Part shown: piece after piece, positions 29,381-42,454 of the stretch | Layout of the letters: the number at the start of each line of letters is the position of its first letter | Position numbering within the stretch: the stretch's first letter is position 1 | Source: Corynebacterium lipophiloflavum DSM 44291 | Lineage (GTDB): Bacteria > Actinomycetota > Actinomycetes > Mycobacteriales > Mycobacteriaceae | Reading direction: 5' to 3' | NCBI RefSeq assembly: GCF_000159635.1 | Contig: NZ_GG667192.1 | Location: 622,891 to 674,728, forward strand | DNA length: 51,838 bases | Notes under the pieces: model-generated | The model's input: only the letters and a program-made list of their open reading frames with translations | The model's database searches: none | What the model was told of the DNA's origin: nothing | Position numbers and translations under genes: made by a program

Positions 29381-30106
29381 ATGGCTCGCAATGCGGAACA
29401 GACGCGCTCCATCGGCGGGCAAACGCGCCGCGAGGTGATGTCGCTGCTGCTAAAGCACGGCCCCGTCAGCGCCGCCGACCTCGGAGTCCACCTCGGCCTC
29501 TCCGCCGCAGGTGTACGACGCCACCTGGACAAACTGGTAGACGAGCAGATCGCAGAGACGTGCGAACCGAACCCGGTAGCGGGGGAGGAGGCCAGCCGCG
29601 GCCGGCCGGCGAAACACTACCGCCTGACCGACGACGGCCGCGAGCACTTCGGCAGCCAGTACGATAGTCTCGCCGCCGACGCGATCGACATCGTGCGACA
29701 AATCGGCGGCGATGAGGCTGTCAAGGAGCTGGCGCGCGCGAGGATCGACAAGATCCTCGAGGGCGTCGAACCTGCAGCCGAGTCCGGCGAGGACATCGAG
29801 GCGGTCGCCCGCGACCTCGCGGACGCGCTCGACGACAATGGCTACGCCGCGACAGTGACGCGGGCGGGGATGGGTATCCAGATCTGCCAGCACCACTGCC
29901 CGGTATCGGCCGTCGCCGCCCGGCACCCGGAAATCTGCGAGGCGGAGCACGAGGCCATCTCGGAGCTTGTCGGAAAGCACGTTCAACCGCTCGCCATGAT
30001 CGCGGACGGCAACGGAATTTGCACGACCAACATTCCCCTCGTCGCTGTGGGCAAAACCGCCGCAGCGCGCGAGACACACACCGAAAGGAGCGGAGATCTT
30101 GACTGA
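29381..30106 (+). CDS. sufR: SufR, Fe-S-dependent repressor of the suf operon
   Basis: DeoR/ArsR-like winged-helix regulator that senses cluster status through its own Fe-S cluster. The 241-residue protein has the wHTH at about 10-60 ([21 protein letters not shown], given here as [20 protein letters not shown]), a Gly-rich wing region and four C-terminal cysteines: Cys169, Cys173, Cys186 and Cys214, likely including the cluster ligands. ATG 29381 is favoured by GGAGG 8 nt upstream; GTG 29375 and TTG 29339 are alternatives. Its stop overlaps the sufB start by 8 bp. Confidence 0.92.
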   Translation: MARNAEQTRSIGGQTRREVMSLLLKHGPVSAADLGVHLGLSAAGVRRHLDKLVDEQIAETCEPNPVAGEEASRGRPAKHYRLTDDGREHFGSQYDSLAADAIDIVRQIGGDEAVKELARARIDKILEGVEPAAESGEDIEAVARDLADALDDNGYAATVTRAGMGIQICQHHCPVSAVAARHPEICEAEHEAISELVGKHVQPLAMIADGNGICTTNIPLVAVGKTAAARETHTERSGDLD

Positions 30107-31544
30107 GACAACTCCCGCACCCGGCCTGGAACGGCCGATGAACGACGACGAAATTATTGAGTCCATTGGCGCATACAACTACGGCTGGCACGACTCCGAC
30201 GCCGCCGGTGCCGCAGCGCGCCGTGGCCTGAGCCCAGATGTGGTCAAAGACATCTCCCGCATTAAGGAAGAGCCAGAGTGGATGCTCAACCAGCGTCTCA
30301 AGGCGCTCGAGGTCTTTGAGAAGAAGCCCATGCCGACGTGGGGCGCGGACCTGAGCGGCATCGACTTCGACAACATCAAGTACTACGTCCGCTCGACCGA
30401 GAAGCAGGCAACCTCCTGGGAGGACCTGCCCGAGGACATCAAGAACACCTACGACAAGCTCGGCATCCCGGAGGCGGAGAAGCAGCGCCTCGTCGCGGGT
30501 GTCGCCGCGCAGTACGAGTCCGAGGTGGTCTACCACCAGATCCGCGAGGACCTGGAGGAAAAGGGCGTCATCTTCGTCGACACCGACACCGCCCTGCGCG
30601 AGCACGAGGACATTTTCAAGGAGTACTTCGGCTCGGTGATTCCGGCCGGCGACAACAAGTTCTCCGCGCTGAACTCCGCGGTGTGGTCCGGCGGCTCATT
30701 CATCTACGTGCCGCCGGGGGTCCACGTGGACATCCCGCTGCAGGCGTACTTCCGCATTAACACGGAGAACATGGGTCAGTTCGAGCGCACCCTGATCATC
30801 GTCGACGAGGATGCGTACGTGCACTACGTCGAGGGCTGCACCGCGCCGATTTACAAGTCCGATTCCCTGCACTCCGCGGTGGTCGAGATCATTGTGAAGA
30901 AGGGCGGGCGCTGCCGCTACACCACCATCCAGAACTGGTCGAACAACGTCTACAACCTGGTGACCAAGCGCGCCAAGGCTGAAGAGGGTGCGACCATGGA
31001 GTGGGTCGACGGCAACATCGGCTCGAAGGTGACCATGAAGTACCCGGCCGTGTGGATGACCGGCCCCTACGCCAAGGGCGAGGTGCTCTCCGTCGCGTTC
31101 GCCGGCGAGGGCCAGTTCCAGGACACCGGCGCGAAGATGACGCACATGGCGCCGCACACGTCGTCGTCGATCGTGTCCAAGTCGGTTGCCCGCGGCGGCG
31201 GTCGCGCGGCCTACCGCGGCTTGGTGCAGATCAACCAGAACGCCCACCACTCCACGTCTAACGTCGAGTGCGACGCGCTGCTGGTGGACAACATCTCGCG
31301 CTCGGACACCTACCCCTACAACGACATCCGAAACGACCACGTGACCCTCGGCCACGAGGCGAAGGTGTCGAAGGTGAGCGAGGAGCAGCTGTTCTACCTG
31401 ATGTCGCGCGGCATCGCGGAGGAAGAGGCGATGGCGATGATCGTCCGCGGCTTCGTCGAGCCGATCGCCAAGGAGCTGCCGATGGAGTACGCCCTCGAGC
31501 TCAACCGTCTTATCGAACTGCAAATGGAAGGATCGGTGGGTTAA
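30099..31544 (+). CDS. sufB: Fe-S cluster assembly scaffold SufB
   Basis: Core scaffold of the SufBCD complex that builds Fe-S clusters. The 481-residue protein is full length and uninterrupted; the intein found in the M. tuberculosis homologue is absent. Typical stretches are [33 protein letters not shown], and [11 protein letters not shown] near the C-terminus. Translation starts at TTG 30099, inside the end of sufR, with an AGGAGCGGAG site in front, giving tight coupling to the regulator gene. Confidence 0.97.
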   Translation: MTETTPAPGLERPMNDDEIIESIGAYNYGWHDSDAAGAAARRGLSPDVVKDISRIKEEPEWMLNQRLKALEVFEKKPMPTWGADLSGIDFDNIKYYVRSTEKQATSWEDLPEDIKNTYDKLGIPEAEKQRLVAGVAAQYESEVVYHQIREDLEEKGVIFVDTDTALREHEDIFKEYFGSVIPAGDNKFSALNSAVWSGGSFIYVPPGVHVDIPLQAYFRINTENMGQFERTLIIVDEDAYVHYVEGCTAPIYKSDSLHSAVVEIIVKKGGRCRYTTIQNWSNNVYNLVTKRAKAEEGATMEWVDGNIGSKVTMKYPAVWMTGPYAKGEVLSVAFAGEGQFQDTGAKMTHMAPHTSSSIVSKSVARGGGRAAYRGLVQINQNAHHSTSNVECDALLVDNISRSDTYPYNDIRNDHVTLGHEAKVSKVSEEQLFYLMSRGIAEEEAMAMIVRGFVEPIAKELPMEYALELNRLIELQMEGSVG

Positions 31545-31547
31545 CCC

Positions 31548-32714
31548 ATGGCGGATACCGCTGTTAAGAACGCCTCCGGCGTCAACAACAAGGGCGACAT
31601 GCCCGTCTCCTACAACGTCGACGACTTCGCCGTTCCGGGCGGTCGCGACGAGGATTGGCGCTTCATCTCGCTGCGCCGCCTGCGCGGCCTCCACAACGGC
31701 ACGTTCGCGCCGTTGAGCGACGCCCGCGTCAGCGTCGAGGGCCCGTCCGAGGTCATCGTGGAGACGGTCTCTCCTGATGACGACCGCCTCAAGGTCGCCG
31801 GCGGCCCCGTCGACCGCGTTGCCGCGCAGGCGTGGTCGGGGGCGACCTCCGGCACGATTGTGAAGATCCCGGACAACGCCGAGCTCACCGAGCCCGTCAC
31901 GGTGACCATCACCGGCGCGGGCCTGGACGCCACGACGTTCGCCACCGTTCTCGTTGAGTCCGGTGTCAACTCCGCGGCGACCGTGATCGTGCGCTACACC
32001 GGCTCCGGCACCCACGCCGACAACGTCAACTGGTTGATCGGCGACAACTCGCGCGTCTACGCGGTCGTCGACACGGAGTGGGCCGACGACGCCGTTCACC
32101 TCGGCGCGCAGTCGATCGTGGTGGGCCGCGACGCGACCCTGCGCCACACCGTTGCCAGCTTCGGCGGCGAGGTCACCCGCGTCACCCCGCGCGTGAAGTT
32201 CACCGCCCCCGGCGGCGACGTCGAGCTCACCGGCGTGTACTTCGCCGACGACGGCCAGTACATCGAGAACAGGCTGCTGGTGGACCACAGCGTGCCCAAC
32301 TGCCGCTCCAACGTGCTCTACAAGGGCGCGCTGCAGGGAGACAAGAACTCGGACAAGCCGGACGCTCGCACCTGCTGGGTGGGCGACGTGCTGATCCGCG
32401 CCGAGGCGCTGGGCACCGACACCTACGAAACCAACCGCAACATGGTGCTTACCGACGGCGCCCGCGCCGACGCAATCCCGAACCTCGAGATCGAGACCGG
32501 CGAGATTGCCGGCGCCGGCCACGCCGCGACGGTCGGCCGCTTCGACGAGGAGCAGGTGTTCTACCTGCGTGCCCGCGGTATCCCGACGGAAGAGGCGACG
32601 CGCCTGATCATCCGCGGCTTCTTCAATGAGGTCCTCAACAAGATCCCGGTGGAGTCCGTCCGCGACGAGCTCATCGCCCGGGTTTCCGGCGAGCTCGAGC
32701 ACGCAAACCTCTAA
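31548..32714 (+). CDS. sufD: Fe-S cluster assembly protein SufD
   Basis: Partner of SufB in the SufBC2D complex, homologous to its beta-helix core. The 388-residue protein shows the C-terminal signature shared with SufB (HAATVGRFDEEQVFYLRARG, then EEATRLIIRGFFNEV). It begins 3 bp after the sufB stop. Length is typical. Confidence 0.95.
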   Translation: MADTAVKNASGVNNKGDMPVSYNVDDFAVPGGRDEDWRFISLRRLRGLHNGTFAPLSDARVSVEGPSEVIVETVSPDDDRLKVAGGPVDRVAAQAWSGATSGTIVKIPDNAELTEPVTVTITGAGLDATTFATVLVESGVNSAATVIVRYTGSGTHADNVNWLIGDNSRVYAVVDTEWADDAVHLGAQSIVVGRDATLRHTVASFGGEVTRVTPRVKFTAPGGDVELTGVYFADDGQYIENRLLVDHSVPNCRSNVLYKGALQGDKNSDKPDARTCWVGDVLIRAEALGTDTYETNRNMVLTDGARADAIPNLEIETGEIAGAGHAATVGRFDEEQVFYLRARGIPTEEATRLIIRGFFNEVLNKIPVESVRDELIARVSGELEHANL

Positions 32715-32747
32715 CCCCTGCCCACCTCAGAAACGGAAAGAACACGT

Positions 32748-35211
<2,464 letters not shown>

Positions 35212-35589
35212 ATGGCTGAATCCAATTACGGTGCGGCCGAGCGGCCGACGCAGACGGAGGAGCAGATCAAGCTCGCCGGCGACGCCGCGGAGTACATGCA
35301 CGACGTCATCGACCCGGAGCTCGGCATCAACGTCGTCGACCTCGGGCTGGTGTACGACCTGTGGATCGAGGAAGAGGGTGAGACGACGAAGGCGGTCATC
35401 AACATGACGCTGACGTCGCCGGCGTGCCCGCTCACCGACGTGATCGAGGACCAGACCACCACCGCGATCACCGAGAACACCCCGATCGACGAGGTCGTGA
35501 TCAACTGGGTGTGGATGCCGCCGTGGGGACCGCAGATGATCACCGAGGAGGGCCGCGAGCAGCTACGCGCGCTCGGCTTCGCGGTCTAG
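35212..35589 (+). CDS. sufT: SufT, MIP18/DUF59 Fe-S maturation factor
   Basis: Last gene of the suf operon. The 125-residue protein has the DUF59 core VIDPELGINVVDLGLVYDL and the motif TSPACPLTDVIEDQ with the conserved Cys72. Members help load clusters on target proteins; the exact step is unsettled. It starts directly after the sufU stop, so it is surely cotranscribed. Confidence 0.93.
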   Translation: MAESNYGAAERPTQTEEQIKLAGDAAEYMHDVIDPELGINVVDLGLVYDLWIEEEGETTKAVINMTLTSPACPLTDVIEDQTTTAITENTPIDEVVINWVWMPPWGPQMITEEGREQLRALGFAV

Positions 35590-35602
35590 CCGACCCGCCA
35601 TG

Positions 35603-35608
35603 TAAGGT
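35603..35608 (+). promoter_or_regulatory. Candidate -10 hexamer of a leaderless ABC-F transcript
   Basis: TAAGGT lies 8 nt before GTG 35617, in the 27-bp gap after sufT. Confidence 0.4.
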
Positions 35609-35616
35609 GTCGCGTT

Positions 35617-37244
<1,628 letters not shown>

Positions 37245-37245
<1 letters not shown>

Positions 37246-37784
37246 TGGAGAATATTTTTTACAACGACTGGTCCACCATCGGTGTCACCGCAGCCAAGGG
37301 TGTGCTGATCTACATCGCATTGATCGCGATGCTGCGCATCAGCGGGAAGCGCTCGCTGTCGAAGTTCAACATCTTCGATTTCGTGATCACCATCGCCATC
37401 GGATCTATTTTCGCGTCGACCCTGACCAGTAACGACGTGAAGTTGGCTCAGGCCGTCACCGCGATTGTCGTGCTTCTGGGCGGGCAATACTTGATTTCTA
37501 AACTGGCCTTGCGCTCTGAGTCCTTCGAGAAGTTGGTGAAGTCCGATCCAGCGTTGCTCTTTTACTCCGGTGAATTCAACGAGGAGACGATGAAGAACGA
37601 GCGGGTGACCAGGCGCGAAGTGCTGCAAGCAGTGCGCGGCAGCGGTTCGTCGAGCATGGACGATGTGGCGGCGGTCATCTTGGAGACCGACGGCACGATC
37701 TCCGTGATCGGAGCCGCGGAGGGCGCCGCCGCGCCGAAACGGAACGACCTTTTCGATTCCGTGAAGCGAAACCCAGAAGCCTAA
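37245..37784 (+). CDS. DUF421/YetF-like membrane protein
   Basis: A 179-residue protein with two to three N-terminal hydrophobic helices (about 14-32, 44-62, 65-85) and a soluble C-terminal half, matching the YetF/DUF421 family. The GKRSLSKFNIFDFVITIAIGS stretch (here as GKRSLSKFNIFDF) is the family signature. ATG overlaps the TAA of the ABC-F gene by one base, implying coupling. Function of the family is unknown. It converges on the amidotransferase gene with a 4-bp gap. Confidence 0.8.
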
Positions 37785-37788
37785 CTCG

Positions 37789-38529
37789 CTAACGAAGGTA
37801 ACGCCGAGCGAAATTGGCCAGGATCTGGTTGTTGGCGGAGTAGTCGTACTCGTAGGCTTTGGCGATTTGGGACTCGAATGTCTCGGTCGATGTGTAACCC
37901 AAGTGGGCGTAGAGGCGGAGGCGGAACTCGAGCGCCTCCGCAGTCAGTTCCGGGTGGAATTGCGTGGCGTACACATTGCTACCGACGCGGAACATCTGCA
38001 CGGGGCACTGGTCCCCGCGAACGAGGATGGCGATGCGGGGATCGTCGGGAAGCTCTTCGAGCGCTTCCTTGTGCCCGACGAGAGTGTCGAAGCTCTCCGG
38101 CGTGTCCCCGAGAACTTCGTCGCGCTCCTCCGCGTCGGTCCTAGAAACGGTGACGGGGCCGGCTTCCTCCGCGTAGCGGTCGGAAAGGCGCGCGCCGACG
38201 GCCGTGCCCACGGCGCCGATGTCGTAGCAGGCGCCCATGACGGGGAAATCGCGGTCGATGCACTCGGCGACGAGCGTGCCGATCTCTCGCTCGACGCGCA
38301 GCTGCAGCGGCGACTTCATGAGCTCGAGGTTGTTGAACGGACTGCCGCCTAGTAAGACGCCCGAGTACTCTTCTAGGTCCACGCGACCGAGCGCGTCCTG
38401 TTCGAGACGGCGCTGCTCGATGGAGGAGGCATCGATCAGCATCGCGTTAGCGAAGCTTTCGAGCTCTTCAGCTGCGGCCTCGTTCTCAGGGCGCGTGCTC
38501 AACAGGAGGAAGGGGCGGTGCGTGGTCAC
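37789..38529 (-). CDS. Class I glutamine amidotransferase-like protein
   Basis: A 246-residue GMP-synthase-like GATase domain protein. It has a Cys nucleophile in MGACYDIGAVG (Cys101) and the His-x-Glu of ATQFHPEL (His192, Glu194), so the catalytic triad is present, though the glycine pattern after the Cys is unusual. The GTG at 38529 is chosen because TAGATT (minus strand, 38537-38542) lies 7 nt upstream; the frame is open about 100 codons further but with non-coding-like composition. It is related to the broken GATase gene at 42447-43169. Acceptor substrate unknown. Confidence 0.8.
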   Translation of the reverse strand: MTTHRPFLLLSTRPENEAAAEELESFANAMLIDASSIEQRRLEQDALGRVDLEEYSGVLLGGSPFNNLELMKSPLQLRVEREIGTLVAECIDRDFPVMGACYDIGAVGTAVGARLSDRYAEEAGPVTVSRTDAEERDEVLGDTPESFDTLVGHKEALEELPDDPRIAILVRGDQCPVQMFRVGSNVYATQFHPELTAEALEFRLRLYAHLGYTSTETFESQIAKAYEYDYSANNQILANFARRYLR

Positions 38530-38619
38530 CCGTGACAATCTAGCCTGCCTCGCACCCGGCACGACAATCGCTCCGCCCGGGTGATCGTTTCGCTGGCAAA
38601 CGACCCCGTCTGGCACGTG

Positions 38620-38625
38620 TACGAT
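38620..38625 (+). promoter_or_regulatory. Candidate -10 hexamer of a leaderless small-protein transcript
   Basis: TACGAT lies 7 nt before ATG 38633, and no Shine-Dalgarno sequence is visible. Confidence 0.4.
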
Positions 38626-38632
38626 CGCTGGC

Positions 38633-38866
38633 ATGAACCCGATTGATTCAGTCATGGAAGCGTGGAACGCGCTCAGCAAGAAGGAGAAGACCGCCGCCGG
38701 CATCTTCGGCGCGATCGACACCGCCGCGAAGGGCATCGCTCTGTGGGACCTCGCCCGCACTGACTCGAAGAAGCTCCGCGGCCCGAAGTGGCTGTGGACG
38801 TCTGTCATTGGCGCCGTCAACACCATTGGTTGGCTGAGCTACTTCATCGTGGGCAAGAAGTACTAG
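38633..38866 (+). CDS. Small membrane protein, PLDc_N-like
   Basis: A 77-residue protein: an N-terminal amphipathic part, then a helix around 23-38, then KKLRGPKWLWTSVIGAVNTIGW leading into a hydrophobic segment (about 53-72), with a Lys-rich end. The RGPKWLW pattern resembles the short PLDc_N-type membrane proteins of actinobacteria. Function unknown. Shares a CTAG with the stop of the convergent gene. Confidence 0.7.
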   Translation: MNPIDSVMEAWNALSKKEKTAAGIFGAIDTAAKGIALWDLARTDSKKLRGPKWLWTSVIGAVNTIGWLSYFIVGKKY

Positions 38867-39456
38867 AGCACACCACCTGCATAGAAACGGACGCGCGTTA
38901 CTGGCGCGGTCCGCTTCTTTTGCCATGGGTAGGTGTCTTCGGCGGCGTACACCGGTTCAAGCAAAATGATCTGCTTGTCCGTGCCGGCTGACCCGCCGAT
39001 GGTGAGCTGCCCATCGTGGACGGTGACGTCTGTTTCGTAGCTTCGGCTCGCGTTCCACTTGCTTACAAGCGCTAGGGGGACCGTAGCGAACACCTTCCGG
39101 CCTCGCCGCAGTACAAGCTGTTGGTCGTCGATGTAAGAGGGGCGCACGCGTTCGCTTGCGACGAGACCCCACACGAACACAATGCCCCACAACGACAGCA
39201 GCAAAGCTATAAGCCGCACAGTGCCGCTGGGAAGAAGTAGGTGCACGGCAACGAGCTCGATAAGTAGTACGGCAGTGAGGAAACCCAGCATCTGCAGTCG
39301 GCCGGGCGGATGCGGCAGGGCCCTCGCCCCCTCGGACACGTCAGTGCGACCGCGCGCCCACCGGATCAGGTCGCAGTAAAGCCCTAGCTCGTAGCGGCCC
39401 GCCCGCACCGCGGGGTGTTTTGCGGCGAGTGTCCGGAGCTTATGCGCCGTAGTCAT
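38863..39456 (-). CDS. Two-helix membrane protein of unknown function
   Basis: A 197-residue protein with a basic N-terminus, two adjacent hydrophobic helices (about 56-75 and 79-101) and a beta-rich C-terminal half (RPSYIDDQQLVLRRG..., VTVHDGQLTIGG) that could be PH-like. Its ATG lies inside the end of the upstream MerR gene (17-bp overlap), so it is translationally coupled to that regulator and is the most likely partner or target. No family name recognised with confidence. Confidence 0.7.
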   Translation of the reverse strand: MTTAHKLRTLAAKHPAVRAGRYELGLYCDLIRWARGRTDVSEGARALPHPPGRLQMLGFLTAVLLIELVAVHLLLPSGTVRLIALLLSLWGIVFVWGLVASERVRPSYIDDQQLVLRRGRKVFATVPLALVSKWNASRSYETDVTVHDGQLTIGGSAGTDKQIILLEPVYAAEDTYPWQKKRTAPVTRVRFYAGGVL

Positions 39457-40093
39457 CGGCCAGCTCCTTCAAGGTAGCGCGTTGCCGTGCGTCGAGGCCG
39501 GTGTCGCGCAGATCGATAGGCAAGTCCCCGGGGATGAGGGTTTCGGCGATCCCGCGCATGACGGTGCGCGGCAGAAGAGCTTTGAGCTTATCGACGTCGC
39601 CGTCGCCCCACGCCGCCGCAAACTCCAGCGTCGCGCTTCTGCACTGTTCGTCGGCGAGATTCGCGCGCAGCTGCTCCCACGTCTCAGGGGTCGCCACACC
39701 TGTCATCGCCATGAGGTCGAAAGTCTCGATCTCTCCCCGGGCATAGTCGGTGTCACCGAGCAAGGAGGCGATCCCGCGTCGCAGGTCGTCCGGCAGCCCG
39801 AGCGGGGCCTCCTGCAGCGCGGCCAGGCGCTGCCGCTGCACGGTCAGCCGTTCTATACGTGCGTCGATGAGCTCAATTGACCGGTCGACGGCGTCGGGGT
39901 GGTTGACGTGGGAGGTGGGGACGCCGGCGTCGATAAGCGCGCGGGCACGGATAACCGCCGCGAGATCGCGCAGTGAGTAGTCGCGGTAGTTGCCCGTGGT
40001 GCGCGGTGGCTCGGGCACCGCGCCAGTTTCGTGCAGGTGGCGCACGGCCCGCACAGAGCAGCCGGCGGCGCGCGCGACATCAGAGATCCTCAT
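39440..40093 (-). CDS. MerR family transcriptional regulator
   Basis: A 217-residue regulator with an N-terminal winged helix (MRISDVARAAGCSVRAVRHLHE, here MRISDVARAAGCSVRAVRH, about 1-65), the following coiled dimer helix (about 85-120) and a C-terminal effector domain without an obvious metal-binding Cys set. The upstream region has TTGACC and CAGACT separated by exactly 19 bp, the spacing on which MerR-type activators work. ATG 40093 is 6 nt after CAGACT. Effector unknown. Confidence 0.88.
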   Translation of the reverse strand: MRISDVARAAGCSVRAVRHLHETGAVPEPPRTTGNYRDYSLRDLAAVIRARALIDAGVPTSHVNHPDAVDRSIELIDARIERLTVQRQRLAALQEAPLGLPDDLRRGIASLLGDTDYARGEIETFDLMAMTGVATPETWEQLRANLADEQCRSATLEFAAAWGDGDVDKLKALLPRTVMRGIAETLIPGDLPIDLRDTGLDARQRATLKELADDYGA

Positions 40094-40099
40094 GGCACC

Positions 40100-40130
40100 A
40101 GTCTGAACTATGACGCCGCGTGAGGGTCAA
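40100..40130 (-). promoter_or_regulatory. MerR-type promoter with a 19-bp spacer
   Basis: On the minus strand TTGACC (40125-40130) and CAGACT (40100-40105) are 19 bp apart instead of the usual 17. The spacer contains short inverted elements (TGAC...GTCA). It lies directly before the merR-like gene, suggesting autoregulation. Confidence 0.5.
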
Positions 40131-40133
40131 GCG

Positions 40134-41504
40134 CTAGTTGCGGAAACCGTGGACCGGCGCAGGAATGAAACCGCCCCGTTCCACAAACGGCGCGCAACTC
40201 ACCTGGTTGACGGGGATGACAGGAGCGTAGCCCAACAGTCCGCCGAAGTTGACTTCATCGCCAGGCTGAGTGCCGGGGACGGGGATGAGGCGTGCTGCGG
40301 TCGTCTTGTGGTTCATCACGCCAATGGCCGCTTCGTCGGCGATCATGCCGGCAATGCTGGCGGCTGAGGTGTCGCCCGGAATCGCGACCATGTCGAAACC
40401 GACCGAGCAGATCGACGTCATCGCTTCCAACTTGTCCAGGGAAATGGAACCGGAGCGGACCGCGTCAATCATTCCCTGATCCTCGGATACCGGGATGAAG
40501 GAGCCGGACAAACCGCCGATGCGGGAGCAGGCCATCATGCCGCCTTTCTTGACGTCGTCGTTAAGCAGCGCGAGCGCGGCGGTCGTGCCGTGCGTGCCCA
40601 CCTGATCCAGCCCCATGTGCTCGAGGATGCGGGCGACGGAATCGCCGACTTCCGCAGTCGGTGCGAGCGAGAGGTCGACGATGCCGAAGGGCACCCCCAA
40701 GCGTTCCGACGCCAACGTCCCCACCAACTGGCCCGCCCGCGTGATCTTGAAAGCGGCTTTCTTGATCTCTTCAGCGACGTCGTTGAGACTTTTGCCCGCA
40801 AGAGGCGTGATCGCGCGGTCCACCACGCCCGGGCCGGACACGCCGACCGACACGACGGTGTCCGGTTCCTCGATGCCGTGGAAAGCTCCGGCTATGAACG
40901 GGTTGTCGCCCACGGCGTTGGCGAAGACGACGAGTTTGGCGCAGGCTATCGACGACCGGTCCGCCGTCAGCTCCGCCGCTTCCTTCACCACCTCGCCCAT
41001 CCGGCGCTCGGCGTCCATGTTGATGCCCGCCCGCGACGAGGCGATGTTGACCGACCCGCACACAAAGCGTGTCTGTGCCAAGGCTTCCGGAATCGAGGCG
41101 ATCAACCGCTCGTCAGCCGCCGTGGCCCCCATTTCCACCAGTGCTGAATACCCCCCTATAAAGTTGACCCCCAGTTCGGTTGCTGCGCGGTCGAGGGCGC
41201 GGGCGATGTCGGCGGGGTCGCCGTCGACACCTGGGGCGACAAGCGCGATAGGGGAGACCGAGACGCGCTTGTTCACGATGGGGATGCCCAGCTCGCGCTC
41301 GATGCCCTCGCACACCTCGACGAGGCGTTCGGCGCGGGAGGTGACGCGGTCGTAGACGGCGTCGGCGGTCGCAGCCATGGTGGCGCGGGTGCAGCCGATG
41401 AGCGAGATGCCCATGGTGACCGTGCGGATGTCTAGGCGGTAGTCCTCGATCATCGTGATCACGTCGATGATGTTGGAGGCGCGGAAGTTCAGTTCGCTGG
41501 CCAT
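40134..41504 (-). CDS. UPF0210 (PFL-family) protein
   Basis: A 456-residue protein that matches the UPF0210 family from end to end, recognisable by [21 protein letters not shown] (here [18 protein letters not shown]), [23 protein letters not shown] and the C-terminal [15 protein letters not shown]. The fold is related to pyruvate formate-lyase and anaerobic ribonucleotide reductase but no glycyl-radical motif is seen. It follows the ACT-domain gene by 1 bp, as in many Gram-positive genomes. Biochemical role unknown. Confidence 0.9.
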   Translation of the reverse strand: MASELNFRASNIIDVITMIEDYRLDIRTVTMGISLIGCTRATMAATADAVYDRVTSRAERLVEVCEGIERELGIPIVNKRVSVSPIALVAPGVDGDPADIARALDRAATELGVNFIGGYSALVEMGATAADERLIASIPEALAQTRFVCGSVNIASSRAGINMDAERRMGEVVKEAAELTADRSSIACAKLVVFANAVGDNPFIAGAFHGIEEPDTVVSVGVSGPGVVDRAITPLAGKSLNDVAEEIKKAAFKITRAGQLVGTLASERLGVPFGIVDLSLAPTAEVGDSVARILEHMGLDQVGTHGTTAALALLNDDVKKGGMMACSRIGGLSGSFIPVSEDQGMIDAVRSGSISLDKLEAMTSICSVGFDMVAIPGDTSAASIAGMIADEAAIGVMNHKTTAARLIPVPGTQPGDEVNFGGLLGYAPVIPVNQVSCAPFVERGGFIPAPVHGFRN

Positions 41505-41505
41505 G

Positions 41506-41775
41506 CTAGATCTCGTTCATCGCAGTGAACAGTGCTTCGGTTTGGACCCGGATGTCCACGCCGAGCCGCGCGCCCACCTCCGTGAGCGCCGCTTGCAGGG
41601 CCGCGATGTCAAAGCTGTCCGCTGGCAGCTCGACGCGCATGATCATGGTGAAGAATCGGTCCATGAGCGTCTGCGAGACGTCGACAATGTTCAAGCCGTG
41701 GTCGGCGGCGGCCTGGGCGACGCCGGCGATGATGCCGGTACGGTCGGGCCCGGTCGTTGTGATGATGGCGTGCAT
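41506..41775 (-). CDS. ACT domain-containing protein, UPF0237
   Basis: An 89-residue single ACT domain starting [20 protein letters not shown]; the Gly-rich turn GPDRTGI is the amino-acid-binding loop of ACT domains. It probably regulates or partners the UPF0210 protein encoded 1 bp downstream. ATG 41775 is preferred over ATG 41784 because TACCAT (minus strand, 41783-41788) lies 7 nt upstream of the former and overlaps the latter. Confidence 0.9.
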   Translation of the reverse strand: MHAIITTTGPDRTGIIAGVAQAAADHGLNIVDVSQTLMDRFFTMIMRVELPADSFDIAALQAALTEVGARLGVDIRVQTEALFTAMNEI

Positions 41776-41782
41776 GCGCAAC

Positions 41783-41803
41783 ATGGTAGTCCCGCGTTAC
41801 GGT
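41783..41803. promoter_or_regulatory. Compact divergent leaderless promoter pair
   Basis: Only 34 bp separate the ATGs at 41775 (-) and 41810 (+). TACCAT on the minus strand (41783-41788) and TACGGT on the plus strand (41798-41803) lie 7 and 6 nt from their start codons. The -35 region of each must overlap the coding region of the other. Confidence 0.45.
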
Positions 41804-41809
41804 GGGGCC

Positions 41810-42454
41810 ATGACTGCACCAGAAGAATTCACTCAGTTCGTGCTCGTGCTCGGCGCCGGCGGCAAGGTCTCGCGCCACACGGTTCCGCTGCTCGTCGAGG
41901 AGGGCCACAAGGTCACCGCCCTCGTGCGCAATCCGGACCACGCCCGCTCGCTTATCGACGCCGGCGCCACCGTCCTCATCCACGACCTCACCCAGCTCGA
42001 CGAAGAGGGCTGGGCGCGCCTGCTCACGCCTTTCGACGCGGTCGTCTGGTCCGCCGGCGCCGGCGGGGGAGACCCGGAGCGCACCTACGCCGTCGACCGG
42101 GACGCAGCCATGAAATGCATCGACGCTTTAGAGGCTCTTGGGGAATTCGCGCCGCGGTTGATCATGGTCTCCTACGCCGGGGCGGCCACCGCCGAAGCAG
42201 AGGATGACGGGGGGAGCTGGTTTGCTTACGTGGAGGCGAAGAAGGCCGTCGATAAGCGTTTGCTTGCGTCGGAGCTCGACTACGTGATCCTGGGCCCGAC
42301 GCGGCTGACAGATGAGCCTGCGCGGGGTCTGCAGCAGCTCGCGCAGCGCAGCGCGGAGTAGACGACCTCCCGCGAGCTGGTGGCGCAGGTCATCGTGAAG
42401 GCCGTCGGCGAGGACCTGGAGCCGAACCCGTACGACTTCGAGGACGCTACTTAA
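41810..42454 (+). pseudogene. NAD(P)-binding Rossmann protein, interrupted by a TAG
   Basis: Atypical short-chain dehydrogenase/NAD(P)-binding protein. FVLVLGAGGKVSRHTVPLLVEEGH (here VLVLGAGGKVSRHTVP) is the dinucleotide loop, and VSYAG, YVEAKKAVDKRLL and YVILGPTRLTDEPARG follow as in YwnB-like relatives. Codon 184 is TAG (42359-42361). The same frame continues with TTSRELVAQVIVKAV and ends at TAA 42452-42454, which is the normal C-terminal part of the family. One substitution, for example in CAG or TGG, explains the break. The shortened 183-residue protein might still fold, so loss of function is inferred. Confidence 0.75.

Noticed and set aside
30099..31544. Intein in sufB, as in M. tuberculosis
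   Set aside because: The gene encodes a continuous 481-residue SufB without an insertion.
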